Assembly: GCF_030499575.1 (NCBI RefSeq)
Contig: NZ_JASTLC010000001.1
Location: 4,240,001-4,304,000, forward strand
Reading direction: 5' to 3'
DNA: 64,000 bases
Origin: Streptomyces sp. DG2A-72
Lineage (GTDB): Bacteria > Actinomycetota > Actinomycetes > Streptomycetales > Streptomycetaceae
The notes beneath the pieces are model-generated. The model did not search any database and was not told where the DNA came from. It saw nothing but the letters and a program-made list of their open reading frames with translations. Positions 8,831 to 18,489 of the stretch are shown in pieces. Each line of letters opens with the position of its first letter. Within the stretch, counting starts at the first letter, position 1. A program made the translations under genes and the position numbers.

Positions 8831-9744
8831 GCCGTCTGATGCACGTGGCCTCAGGCCCGTACGCCCCACCCGTCCCCGCCCGCGAGCTCACCGCCGTCTC
8901 CGCCGACGGCGCCCGGCTGCACGTCGAGGTGCACGGCCCCGAGAACGCCCCCGCCGTCGTCCTCGCCCACGGCTGGACCTGCTCCACCGCCTTCTGGGCG
9001 GCCCAGATACGCGAACTGGCCGTCGATCACCGGGTCATCGCCTACGACCAGCGCGGCCACGGACGCAGTCCCGCGAGCCGCGCCTGCAGTACGGACGCAC
9101 TCGCGGACGACCTTGAGGCCGTACTGAAAGCGGCTCTCGCGCCGGGCGAGAAGGCCGTGCTCGCCGGGCACTCCATGGGCGGGATGACGGTCATGGCCGC
9201 CTCCACGCGGGCCGGGTTCCGGCAGCATGCGGCGGCGGTGCTGCTGTGCAGCACGGGGGCGTCGCGGCTGGTCGCCGAGTCGACGGTCGTACCGATGCGG
9301 GCCGGGCGGCTGCGGACCGCGCTGACCCGGCGGATTCTCGGCTCCCGGGCACCCCTCGGACCGGTCACGCCGCTGGCCCGGCGGATCCTCAAGTACGGGA
9401 CGATGGGCCCGGGTTCGGCCCCGCACATGGTCGAGGCGTGCGCGCGGATCGTGCACGCGTGTCCGCGCAAGGTGCGGTACGCCTGGTCTCAGGTGCTCAA
9501 CCTGCTCGATGTCGCCCACGGCGTACGGGAGTTGACGGTGCCGACGGCCGTCGTCGTCGGCACGGCGGACCGGTTGACGCCGGTCGTGCACGCCCGCTCG
9601 CTGGTCGCCGCGCTGCCGAACTGCGTCGGGATCACCGAGCTGCCGGGGCTCGGCCACATGACGCCGATCGAGGCGCCCGAGCTGGTCACCGGGAAGATAC
9701 GGGAACTCGTCACGACGTACGCACAGGTCAAGGAGGGCGCATGA
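8827..9744 (+). CDS. Alpha/beta hydrolase (esterase-like)
   Basis: Serine hydrolase of 305 residues with the alpha/beta fold. The oxyanion motif is AHGWTCS, the nucleophile elbow GHSMGG places Ser116, and the catalytic His277 lies in LGHMTP. No signal peptide, so cytosolic. The GTG start at 8827 overlaps the monooxygenase stop by four bases, and its own stop overlaps the SDR start as ATGA, showing translational coupling. In this setting it probably cleaves the ester made by the monooxygenase; that is inference from the operon. Confidence 0.92.
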   Translation: MSRLMHVASGPYAPPVPARELTAVSADGARLHVEVHGPENAPAVVLAHGWTCSTAFWAAQIRELAVDHRVIAYDQRGHGRSPASRACSTDALADDLEAVLKAALAPGEKAVLAGHSMGGMTVMAASTRAGFRQHAAAVLLCSTGASRLVAESTVVPMRAGRLRTALTRRILGSRAPLGPVTPLARRILKYGTMGPGSAPHMVEACARIVHACPRKVRYAWSQVLNLLDVAHGVRELTVPTAVVVGTADRLTPVVHARSLVAALPNCVGITELPGLGHMTPIEAPELVTGKIRELVTTYAQVKEGA

Positions 9745-10625
9745 GCAGGGTCAGCCTGGAGGGGCAGGTCGCGGTCGTCACCGGGGCCGCGCGCGGCGTC
9801 GGTGAACTGCTCGCCCGGAAGCTGTCCGCGCGCGGCGCGAAGATCGCGCTGGTCGGCCTGGAGCCGGACGCGCTCAAGCAGGTCGCCGAGCGGCTGCACG
9901 GCGACAGTGACCACTGGCACGCCGACGTCACCGACCACGAGGCGATGGCCCGGGTGGCGTGCGAAGTGAAGGAGCGGTTCGGGAAGGCCGACATCGTGGT
10001 CGCCAACGCGGGTGTGGCGAGCGGCGGTCCGTTCGCTGACTCCGATCCGGATGCCTGGCGGCGGGTGATCGAGGTCAACCTGATCGGGTCGGCGGTGACG
10101 GGGCGTGCGTTCCTGCCGCTGCTGCGGGAGAGCCGGGGCTATCTGCTCCAGATCGCCTCCCTTGCGGCCATCACGCCGGCGCCGATGATGACCGCGTACT
10201 GCGCGTCCAAGTCGGGCGTCGAGGCGTACGCGCACAGTCTGCGGGCCGAAGTCGGATACCAGGGCGTGAAGGTCGGGGTCGGGTATCTGTCGTGGACCGA
10301 CACGGACATGGTGCGCGGGGCCGACCAGGACGATGTGATGCGGGAGTTGCGGCAGCGGTTGCCCTGGCCCGCCAACAAGACGTACCCGCTGGGTCCCGCG
10401 GTGGACCGGATCGTCGCCGGGATCGAGCGGCGGTCCAGCCATGTGTACGGGCAGTGGTGGCTGCGCGGGATGCAGGGCGTGCGGGGGTATCTGCCGGGGG
10501 TCATCGGAGCGGTCGGGCAGCGCGAGGTGAAGCGGTTCGCTCATCGGCTGGGGGGCATGCGGACGGGGCTGGTCGGTGCGGGGGGCTCCGCCGATGAGCA
10601 GGAGCGGGTTACGCGGCGTAACTGA
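9741..10625 (+). CDS. Short-chain dehydrogenase/reductase
   Basis: NAD(P)-dependent oxidoreductase of 294 residues in the classical SDR family. The TGAARGVG cofactor motif lies near residue 15, then NAG (VVANAG), catalytic Ser near residue 140 and the YxxxK pair Tyr153/Lys157 (YCASK). The C-terminal extension of about 50 residues (YLPGVIGAVG onward) is seen in SDRs that sit beside such monooxygenases. Third gene of the monooxygenase-hydrolase-SDR operon, likely oxidising the released alcohol or making the ketone substrate. Confidence 0.93.
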   Translation: MSRVSLEGQVAVVTGAARGVGELLARKLSARGAKIALVGLEPDALKQVAERLHGDSDHWHADVTDHEAMARVACEVKERFGKADIVVANAGVASGGPFADSDPDAWRRVIEVNLIGSAVTGRAFLPLLRESRGYLLQIASLAAITPAPMMTAYCASKSGVEAYAHSLRAEVGYQGVKVGVGYLSWTDTDMVRGADQDDVMRELRQRLPWPANKTYPLGPAVDRIVAGIERRSSHVYGQWWLRGMQGVRGYLPGVIGAVGQREVKRFAHRLGGMRTGLVGAGGSADEQERVTRRN

Positions 10626-10702
10626 TCGACATGCGGAGCGTCACACCGCGTGTGAGGCTGGTCGAGCCCGATCCCCCTCACCCATTTCGGGAGTGAAACC
10701 AC

Positions 10703-10903
10703 ATGGGCATGAAGGACAAGTTCCAGGACCAGTCCGAGCAGTGGCAGCAGCAGGCCAAGGAGAAGGCGCGTGGGCGCCAGCGTGAGGAGCAGGGGCAGGA
10801 GCAGGAGCAGGAGCCTCAGCGGAGTGGCCGGCCGCGCGATGAGGAGACGGAACGCCTCCGGCGGGAGGAAGAGGACCGCTTCAACCAGGACTATGACGCG
10901 TAG
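10703..10903 (+). CDS. Small highly charged hypothetical protein
   Basis: Protein of 66 residues dominated by Gln, Glu, Arg and Lys (MGMKDKFQDQSEQWQQQAKE at the start), with no hydrophobic segment. It resembles short CsbD/stress-like hydrophilic proteins common in Streptomyces but matches no family I can name. GGGAG lies seven bases before the ATG. It sits 77 bp after the SDR gene and just before a strong hairpin, so it may be the last gene of that transcript or an independent one. Confidence 0.7.
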   Translation: MGMKDKFQDQSEQWQQQAKEKARGRQREEQGQEQEQEPQRSGRPRDEETERLRREEEDRFNQDYDA

Positions 10904-10928
10904 CCGCGGCGCTCGGCTTTAGCCGTTG

Positions 10929-10962
10929 ACGTGGGGTGCCCTGTTCTTGGGGCGCCCCACGT
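10929..10962 (+). terminator. Hairpin terminator after the small charged protein
   Basis: A 13-bp stem (10929-10941 with 10950-10962) that pairs fully in RNA with one G-U, and an 8-nt loop, 25 bp past the stop. No long U-tract, as is usual in Streptomyces. Confidence 0.75.
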
Positions 10963-11027
10963 TGGCGTTTCCCCTTGAAACGGCTAACACGGCTAAGCCG
11001 TAAACACAGCCCACGATGCGAACGTAG

Positions 11028-11729
11028 GTTTGCACTGCCGAAAGTGAGACCGAAAGGCGCCGGCGACTGTCCTACTCCCCGGGCAGGCAGCGCGCCTCGA
11101 TCCAGTTGTGCACCGAGCAACTGGGCTTCGCGCTGATCGCCGAAGCAACCGATCTCGGAGTATCTGCACGCAGGATGTCTCCCTTCGAGAGGCCGTCCCT
11201 CTCGTCCTGGCTGCAGCGTCCGGACGAGTACGACGCCATCGCATGGTCACATGTGGACCGCGCCGTGCGCTCAGTTGCCCATATGTCCGAGCTCACGGAA
11301 CACGAGCTCCAGATCCTCCAGGACGTTCTCCTGGCACGTTCGAACGGCACTCGGCGTGAGCGCCGTACAACGACAGCCCTGCTCACCGGGGTGGCGGTCG
11401 GTGCGGGATGCGATGGGCGCATGTACTTCGCCGTGCGGAAGCGTTATCCCTACGGCGCCTACGCCTGCCGCGCCACCGCCCGAGGCGAGGTCTGCCCGAC
11501 GCCCGCCGCCATTCGCTCCGACCGGCTCGAGGACTACGTGGTCGGTCGCTACCGCCAGACGGTCTCTGCAGACACCGAGGTGACCCGGGAGGACCTCCTT
11601 CGCAGCGGTGTCCGCGTCATCGTCGCCAAAGGCCGCCCCGGAGGAGGGCCTGCCCGCCTGACCGGGCCTGACGCCTCACGCCTGGCCTTCAGCATCGAGG
11701 AACCCACCGATGCACGGCAGACCGGCTAA
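11028..11729 (+). pseudogene. Large serine recombinase (phage/ICE integrase) remnant
   Basis: An open frame follows a TAG at 11025 and has no good start. The first piece (RRRLSYSPGRQ) resembles the catalytic-serine segment of serine integrases (S.SxxRQ). It continues into the resolvase domain (TDLGVSARRMSPFERPSL, SHVDRAVRSVAHMSEL). It then jumps to the end of the recombinase domain (LQDVLLARSNGTRRERR) and the zinc-ribbon region (LLTGVAVGAGCDGRMYF, with a later CRATARGEVC). Several hundred residues in between are missing and one zinc-ligand cysteine pair is degraded. The nominal TTG start at 11106 would cut off the catalytic segment. This is a fossil of an integrated element, not a working enzyme. 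Confidence 0.75.
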
Positions 11730-11774
11730 CCCCTCTGCGGGGCGGTCTGTGTCGATCGGGCCGCCCCACACCCG

Positions 11775-12566
11775 TCAGGTCTCGAAGACCACAGTCACAG
11801 GAGCGTGGTCCGACCACCGCTCCTCATGGCTGGCGGCCCGCTCCACGAACCCCTTCACCGCCCGCTTCGCAAGGCCGGCCGTCGCCACGGCGAGGTCGAT
11901 CCTCCATCCTGCGTCGTTGTCGAAGGCCCGCCCCCGATACGACCACCACGTGTACGGCCCCGCCGCATCCGGATGCAGCGCCCGCACCACATCGACGTAC
12001 TCGTCGAAGACCCGGGACAGCCACTCCCGTTCCTCCGGCAGGAAGCCGGAGTTCTTGGTGTTGCCGCGCCAGTTCTTGAGGTCGGCCTGCTGGTGGGCGA
12101 TGTTCCAGTCGCCGCAGACCAGGACTTCGCGCCCGTCGGCGGCGGCGCGTTCGCGCAGGCCCTTCAGGTAGGCGAGGAACTCGCCCATGAAGCGGACCTT
12201 CTCGTCCTGCCGCTCGGTGCCGACCTCGCCGGAGGGGAGGTAGAGGGAGGCGACCGTGACGCCGGGCAGGTCGGCCTCGACGTAGCGGCCGCTGGTGTCG
12301 AACTCGGCCGAGCCGAAGCCGACCTGGATGCGGTCGGGCTCGCGGCGCGAGTAGAGGGAGACGCCGGCGCGGCCCTTGGCGGCGGCGGGGGCGTGTACGA
12401 CATGCCAGCCATCGGGCTTGCGCACATGCTCCGGCAGTTGCTGCGGCTCGGCGCGCACCTCCTGCAGGCACAGCACGTCGGCTTCGGTCTCCGCGAGCCA
12501 CTCCACGAAGCCCTTCTTCGCGGCGGCGCGCAACCCGTTCACATTCACAGAGGTCACAGTGAGCAC
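11775..12566 (-). CDS. xth: Exodeoxyribonuclease III (Xth/ExoA family AP endonuclease)
   Basis: Base-excision-repair nuclease of 263 residues with 3'-5' exonuclease and AP-endonuclease activity. Metal- and phosphate-binding residues of the EEP fold are present: Asn8/Asn10 (NVNG), Glu36 (LQEVRAE), the CGDWNIAH motif, and the final Asp253-His254 pair (SDHAP). The GTG start at 12566 gives the expected short N-terminus (LTVTSVNVNG). It is cytosolic, monocistronic, and converges on the integrase remnant. Confidence 0.95.
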   Translation of the reverse strand: MLTVTSVNVNGLRAAAKKGFVEWLAETEADVLCLQEVRAEPQQLPEHVRKPDGWHVVHAPAAAKGRAGVSLYSRREPDRIQVGFGSAEFDTSGRYVEADLPGVTVASLYLPSGEVGTERQDEKVRFMGEFLAYLKGLRERAAADGREVLVCGDWNIAHQQADLKNWRGNTKNSGFLPEEREWLSRVFDEYVDVVRALHPDAAGPYTWWSYRGRAFDNDAGWRIDLAVATAGLAKRAVKGFVERAASHEERWSDHAPVTVVFET

Positions 12567-12635
12567 CCGGGCACCCTACCGGCACACTGGACAGAGTCTA
12601 GATTTCCATCGCCTCACAAATATACGGTTGTTAGC

Positions 12636-13118
12636 ATGCATATACGTCGCGTCCCGTTCGACCACCCCGACGCCGTCAAGCTCGACGACGAGGTCCAGGC
12701 CGAGTACCACGAGCGCTACGGCGACGGCGGCGACGCCACCTCCCTCGCCCCGTCCGACTTCGAGCCGCCGAACGGCGTGTACCTCATCGCGTACGACGAC
12801 CAGGACCGCCCCGTGGCCACCGGCGGCTGGCGCAGCCAGGACGCGAACGCCGAGGGCAACCAGGACGGGGACGCGGAGCTCAAGCGGATGTACGTCGTCG
12901 CGGAGATGCGCGGGCGAGGGCTGGCGCGGCGCATGCTCACCGCCCTCGAGGACGACGCGCGTGCGGCGGGCCGTGTGCGCATGGTCCTGGAGACCGGGCT
13001 CCAGCAGCCGGAGGCGATAGGCCTGTACACGTCCAGCGGCTATGAGCCGTGCGAGAAGTTCGGTTACTACCGCCTCTACGAGTCCAGCCGCTGCTTTGCG
13101 AAGCAGCTCAACTCCTGA
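12636..13118 (+). CDS. GNAT family N-acetyltransferase
   Basis: Acetyl-CoA-dependent transferase of 160 residues. Motif A with the acetyl-CoA pyrophosphate loop is clear (ELKRMYVVAEMRGRGLARRML, with R/Q-x-x-G-x-A as RGRGLA). The C-terminal YTSSGYEPCEKFGYY is the usual beta-bulge/aromatic end. Substrate unknown. The ATG at 12636 lies in an A+T-rich promoter stretch without a clear ribosome site. The 3' end overlaps the convergent response regulator gene by 11 bp. Confidence 0.9.
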   Translation: MHIRRVPFDHPDAVKLDDEVQAEYHERYGDGGDATSLAPSDFEPPNGVYLIAYDDQDRPVATGGWRSQDANAEGNQDGDAELKRMYVVAEMRGRGLARRMLTALEDDARAAGRVRMVLETGLQQPEAIGLYTSSGYEPCEKFGYYRLYESSRCFAKQLNS

Positions 13119-13779
13119 GGAAGGCGAGGACCGCCAGGACCCGCCGGTGGACGTCGTCGGCCGGCGGCAGGTCCAGCTTGGTGAGGATGGAGCCGATGTG
13201 CTTGCCGACGGCCGCCTCGGACACCACCAGCGCCTTGGCGATCGCGCCGTTGGAGCGGCCCTCGGCGATCAGCGCCAGCACCTCCCGCTCGCGCGGGGTG
13301 AGACGGGCGAGCGGATCCCGGCGCCGGCGCAGCAGTTGTCGTACGACTTCCGGGTCGACGACCGTGCCGCCGGACGCCACCTCGGCGAGCGCGTCCACGA
13401 ACTCCTCGACCTGGCCCACCCGGTCCTTGAGCAGATAGCCGACGCCGGATCCGTCGCCGGAGTCGAGCAGTTCGGCCGCATAGGCCCGCTGCACGTACTG
13501 GCTGAGCACCAGCACCGGCAACCCGGGCCGCTCCTCGCGCAGTTGGACGGCCGCGTGCAGACCCTCGTCCTGGAAGCCGGGCGGCATCCGTACGTCCGTG
13601 ACGACGACGTCGGGTTCGTGTTCGGCGACCGCCGCCCGCAGGGCGTCCGCGTCGCCGACGGCGGCGACCACCTCGTGCCCGAAGCGGGTGAGCAGCCCGG
13701 TCAGCCCTTCGCGCAGCAGCACGCTGTCCTCGGCGAGGACTATGCGGAGGGTTCTCGTGCGGGGCGGCTCGGACGGCAA
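13108..13779 (-). CDS. NarL/FixJ family response regulator
   Basis: Two-component DNA-binding regulator of 223 residues. The receiver domain spans residues 12-130, with the acidic pair Glu17-Asp18, phosphoacceptor Asp62 (VVVTDVRMP) and the signalling lysine in YLLKD. The LuxR-type helix-turn-helix is C-terminal (LTPREREVLALIAEGRSNGAIAK). The start is TTG 13779, supported by GGAG five bases upstream inside the end of the kinase gene, so the two genes overlap by 40 bp and are translationally coupled. Partner of the kinase upstream; the divergent MacB-like exporter is the likely target. Confidence 0.92.
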   Translation of the reverse strand: MPSEPPRTRTLRIVLAEDSVLLREGLTGLLTRFGHEVVAAVGDADALRAAVAEHEPDVVVTDVRMPPGFQDEGLHAAVQLREERPGLPVLVLSQYVQRAYAAELLDSGDGSGVGYLLKDRVGQVEEFVDALAEVASGGTVVDPEVVRQLLRRRRDPLARLTPREREVLALIAEGRSNGAIAKALVVSEAAVGKHIGSILTKLDLPPADDVHRRVLAVLAFLRS

Positions 13780-15023
13780 GGAATCTCCATGCGCAGCAGG
13801 GTCGGTCCGCCCGGCGGGCTGGACAGGGTGAGTCTGCCATCGAGGACCGACACCCGGTCGGCGAGGCCGGTGAGTCCGGTGCCCTGTGACATATCGGCTC
13901 CGCCGCATCCGTCGTCCTCGATACGGAGCACCAGGCGCCCGCCGTCGTACCGCCCGTGTATCCCGGCCGTCTGCGCCCCGCTGTGCTTGGCGACATTGGC
14001 GAGGGCCTCGCGGGCGACGAAGTACGCGGCTGTCTCGACGGGCCGGGGCAGTCGGCCGGGCAGGTCGAGGTCCAGGTCCACCGGCACCGGGCTGCGGTCG
14101 GCCGCGTCGGTGAGGGCGGCTTCGAGGCCGTAGTCGGCGAGGACTTTCGGGTGGATGCCGTGGATCAGCTCCCGCAGTTCGGCGAGCGCTCCGTCGGCGT
14201 CCGCGTGGGCCTTGGCGAGCTGGTCGGCGAGCGGGCCCGGCGGCGCGTCGAGGCGGGCGAGGCCCAGGGTCAGGGTGAGGGCGACGAGGCGCTGTTGGGC
14301 TCCGTCGTGCAGATCGCGTTCGATACGGCGGCGCTCCGCCTCGAAGGCATCCACCAACCGCACGCGGGAGCGGACCAGTTCGGTGACCCGTTCGCTGTCC
14401 TCGGCCTTCGTGGTGAGCAGCGCACGCGCCAGCTCGGCGCGCGCCCCGGCGGCGCACCCGAGGGCGTACGCGCCGGGCGCGAGGAGCACCAGCCCGAGCA
14501 CGGCGACCCCGAAGGCGCCGGGCCAGCTGTCGACGGTCCACAACTTGACCACCTTCGCCTCGCCGTCGACGGCGACGACCAGGGGTGCGCAGGCCATGGA
14601 CAGCGGAACGCCCGCCAAGAGTACGACGGCCAGCGCGTCCAGCGGCCACAGCACCAGCCCGAACAGCACGGCGTACGCCAGCTCCCGCCAGGTCGCCGCT
14701 TCCTTGAGCCGCGTCGACAGCCACGCCCGCAGCCCCGGCACGGCAGGCACCCGATGCTGACCGGCGGCCACCTGCTGCCCGGCGATCCGCAGCCGCCACC
14801 GCTCCACGCCCGCCACGGGTATCCCGGCCAGCGCGGTGAGCAGCAGCAGCGGCAGCCCGACGACCACGACGGACAGGGCGGCCCCGACCACCACCCCACT
14901 GACGATCACCACCAGGACGACCGCCCCGCACACCGCCCCGCTCGCCAGATAGGCAACGGCCCGCCAGGGCCACGGGGACAGCAGGTACCCGCGGCTGCCC
15001 AGCGCCCGCCAGATGTTTCGCAT
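13740..15023 (-). CDS. Sensor histidine kinase (HisKA_3 type)
   Basis: Membrane sensor kinase of 427 residues. At least four hydrophobic segments fill residues 15-190 (VAYLASGAVCGAVVLVVIV, AALSVVVVGLPLLLLTAL and later ones) with no large extracellular domain, so it probably senses within or near the membrane. The dimerisation/phosphoacceptor helix has His239 in RRRIERDLHDGAQQR. The HATPase domain shows the N box (ALANVAKHS) and G boxes (DDGCGG, GTGLTGL). This is the layout of kinases that respond to envelope antibiotics beside ABC exporters. Upstream partner of the NarL regulator. Confidence 0.92.
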   Translation of the reverse strand: MRNIWRALGSRGYLLSPWPWRAVAYLASGAVCGAVVLVVIVSGVVVGAALSVVVVGLPLLLLTALAGIPVAGVERWRLRIAGQQVAAGQHRVPAVPGLRAWLSTRLKEAATWRELAYAVLFGLVLWPLDALAVVLLAGVPLSMACAPLVVAVDGEAKVVKLWTVDSWPGAFGVAVLGLVLLAPGAYALGCAAGARAELARALLTTKAEDSERVTELVRSRVRLVDAFEAERRRIERDLHDGAQQRLVALTLTLGLARLDAPPGPLADQLAKAHADADGALAELRELIHGIHPKVLADYGLEAALTDAADRSPVPVDLDLDLPGRLPRPVETAAYFVAREALANVAKHSGAQTAGIHGRYDGGRLVLRIEDDGCGGADMSQGTGLTGLADRVSVLDGRLTLSSPPGGPTLLRMEIPCRPSRPAREPSA

Positions 15024-15141
15024 GGGGATCACCGTAGGAGCCCGGAGCGCCCTGGGCGATCGGGCTGCACGGAGAGTGAGAGGTATGCCTGGCCCTACCC
15101 CAAGTCTCGGTCCTGCCGCACTGATTCGGACGGCGATCGGG

Positions 15142-15166
15142 CGGTTTCGTGGACACCACGAAACCG
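15142..15166. promoter_or_regulatory. Perfect 11-3-11 inverted repeat before the ABC exporter
   Basis: CGGTTTCGTGG-ACA-CCACGAAACCG, 23 bp upstream of the ABC ATPase start in the region shared with the divergent kinase gene. Its position fits an operator that blocks the exporter promoter. The stem could also fold in the leader RNA. The GTTTCGT/ACGAAAC words recall the tetR operator at 2637, though arranged the opposite way round. Confidence 0.65.
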
Positions 15167-15189
15167 AACGACCATGACTGCGGGGAGAG

Positions 15190-15920
<731 letters not shown>

Positions 15921-15927
<7 letters not shown>

Positions 15928-18398
15928 CCACCACCCTGCACGCGCTGCGCACCCGCTGGACCACCTTCGCCGGCAGCTTCGTCGCGCTCTCGCTCGGCGT
16001 CGCGCTGATGACGGTCATGGGGCTGACCCTGGCCTCCTCCCTGGACGCGCCCGGGCAACCGCCGGAACGGTTCGCCGCGGCCCCGGTCGTGGTGCAGGGC
16101 CAGGACACCCTGCGCGTCGGCGACCGCACCCAGAAGCTGGCGCAGCCACGTCCAGTCCCCGCGCAGACGGTCGCCGCGCTGCGCACCCTCGGCAAGGTCA
16201 CCGAGGACTGCGCGTTCGCCGTACGAGCGGAGCGCGCGCCCGGTGATCTGGTGGGTCACCCGTGGTCGACGGCCGCCTTCGCCCCGTACGAACTGAGCGC
16301 GGGCCGTGCGCCCCGGGCCGCGGACGAGGTGGTGGCGACCGACGACTGGACCGCCGTAGGGCAGAAGCTGCGCACGGACCACGGGACGGTGCGGGTGGTC
16401 GGGACGGTGCGTGCACGTGGCTTCGAGGACGCACTGTTCTACCCGGATGCCCGGGCCGCCGCGCTGTCTCCGCCGGTCATGCGACTCGTCGTGGACGCGC
16501 AGGCGTCGGAGGTACGACGGCTGGTGGCTCCCGGCGTGCGCGTCCTCACCGGGGACGAACGGCGGCTGGCGGACGCCGATCCCGACCGTGACGCCGAGGC
16601 GCTCACCGCGCTGAACGCCCTGTTCGGCACGGCGGGCGGCGTCACCGCGTTCGTGTCGGTGTTCGTCGTGGCGTCCACGTTCGCCTTCGCGGTCGCCCAG
16701 CGGCGCCGCGAGTTCGGGCTGCTGCGCATGGTGGGGGCCACTCCGGGCCGGCTGCGCCGCATGGTCGTCGCGGAGGCGCTGACGGTCGGCGCGCTCGCGT
16801 CGACGGCGGGCTGCGTGCTGGGGGCGTACGGCGCCCCGCACCTCGCCGGCCTGGTCGTCGACGGCGGCCTCGCACCGGCCTGGTTCACGATCGGCGACCA
16901 CAGCTGGCCGTACCATCTGGCGTTCTGGACGGGCCTGTCGGCCGCCCTGTGCGGGTCGGTCGCCGCGTCCTGGCGGGCCGGGCGAACCGGTCCGACGCAG
17001 GCGCTGCGGGAGGCGTCGGTGGACAGCGGGGCGAGCGGGATGCGCCCATGGGGCCGTCTCCTGTGCGGGACAGCCCTGCTGGTCACGGCCGCCGTGACCC
17101 TGGTCCTGGCGCTGCTGACCGAGCCGGGCGACCTACTGCACCGCAAGACGTACATCAGCCGCCCGATGCTCCTGATCACCGCGGTCGCCCTGCTGTCCCC
17201 GGTGCTGGTGGGTCCGCTGACCCGGCTGATCGTCCGGCTGCCCGGCGCGATCGGCCTGCTGGTCCGGGAGAACGCCGCGGCCGGCGTCGGACGTACGGCC
17301 GCCGTGGCCGCCCCGGTTCTGGTCACGGTCGCTCTCACGGGCTCCCTGCTGGGCGCCACGGCGACCTTGAACGAGGCACGGGCGACCGAGGCACGGGAGC
17401 AGACCGCCGCGGACTTCGTGGTGACGTCCCGGGTGGGGTCTGGGGTGGAGTCTGGGATGACGCCTTTGGACGCGGCGACCGTGCGGCGACTTCGGGAGGT
17501 GCCCGGGGCCGAGGTGTCTCCGGTCGCGTCGAGCGCGGTGTACGTCCTCGAGGACGGCGTCGCCCTCATCAAGTCCGAGGCCCACGCCGTCGATCCACAC
17601 CGACTCGCCGCCACCGCACGCCTGCCGCTCACCGACGGCCGCGTCACCGACCTCGACGACGACTCGATCATCGTCAACGAGGAGTGGTCCCGGCACCGGG
17701 TCGGCGAGCACGTGACGGTCTGGCTCGGCGACGGCACCCGACGGTCCCTGCGGATCGCCGGGGTGATGCCGGTGGGAACCGGGGACAACGGGGTGTACAT
17801 CACGGCGGCGAACGCGCCGGGGGCGGTGGTGGAACGGGTGGATGTGCGGGTGCGGGAGGGGGCGGACAGGGCGGGTGTGGTGAGGGCGTTGCGGCAGGCG
17901 GTGGGGTTGCGGGAGGCAGTGGGCGGCCGAGGGCATGCGGCGCACGCTGACGTCGTCACCTCCGACAAGTGGCTCCGGACGGCCTTCCCCACGACCGGCT
18001 TCGCCGACACCGACCGAACGACCCGCCTCGGCATCCTGCTCGTCCTCGGCATCGCCCTCCTCTACACCGGCATCTCCCTCGCCAACACCCAGATCATGGC
18101 GGCCTCCGACCGCGCACGAGAGCTGACAGCACTACGCCTGGCCGGCGCCACCCGCACCCAGGTGCTGCGCCTGGTCGCCGCCGAAGCCCTGACCGTCGTA
18201 GTGATCGGCGCTCTCCTGGGCCTCCTGGTGACCGTCCTCAACCTCCTCGGCATGTGGGGCGCCCTCACCCTGCAGTCCGTGTGGTCACCGATCCGACTCC
18301 CCTGGGCGGAACTCGGCGCGGCAACGGGCGCGTGCGCGCTGCTGGCTGTGGCATCCGCGGTGCTCCCGACCGCGGTGGCACTGCGCCTGCGCACATAA
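15921..18398 (+). CDS. FtsX/MacB-like ABC transporter permease
   Basis: Membrane permease of 825 residues built of two FtsX-type halves. The first half has an N-terminal segment (AGSFVALSLGVALMTVMGL), an extracytoplasmic domain, then three helices near residues 235-360. The second half repeats this pattern and ends with helices near residues 690-815 (RLGILLVLGIALLYTGISL, LTVVVIGALLGLLVTVLNLL). The GTG start at 15921 overlaps the ATPase gene. This duplicated form is common in actinobacterial exporters paired with a NarL-type two-component system. Substrate unknown. Confidence 0.93.
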
Positions 18399-18489
18399 GA
18401 AATCCCGCCCGAGGACTCGTGAAGATCGTTTCCCGTGGTGTTGAGGCTCCGGTGATAGTGATCCGGTGGGTCGGCCGACGCGGGTGGTG

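Noticed and set aside
11106..11729. Intact 207-residue protein starting at TTG 11106
   Set aside because: The integrase homology continues upstream of that start and a large internal part is missing, so a decayed integrase is the better reading.
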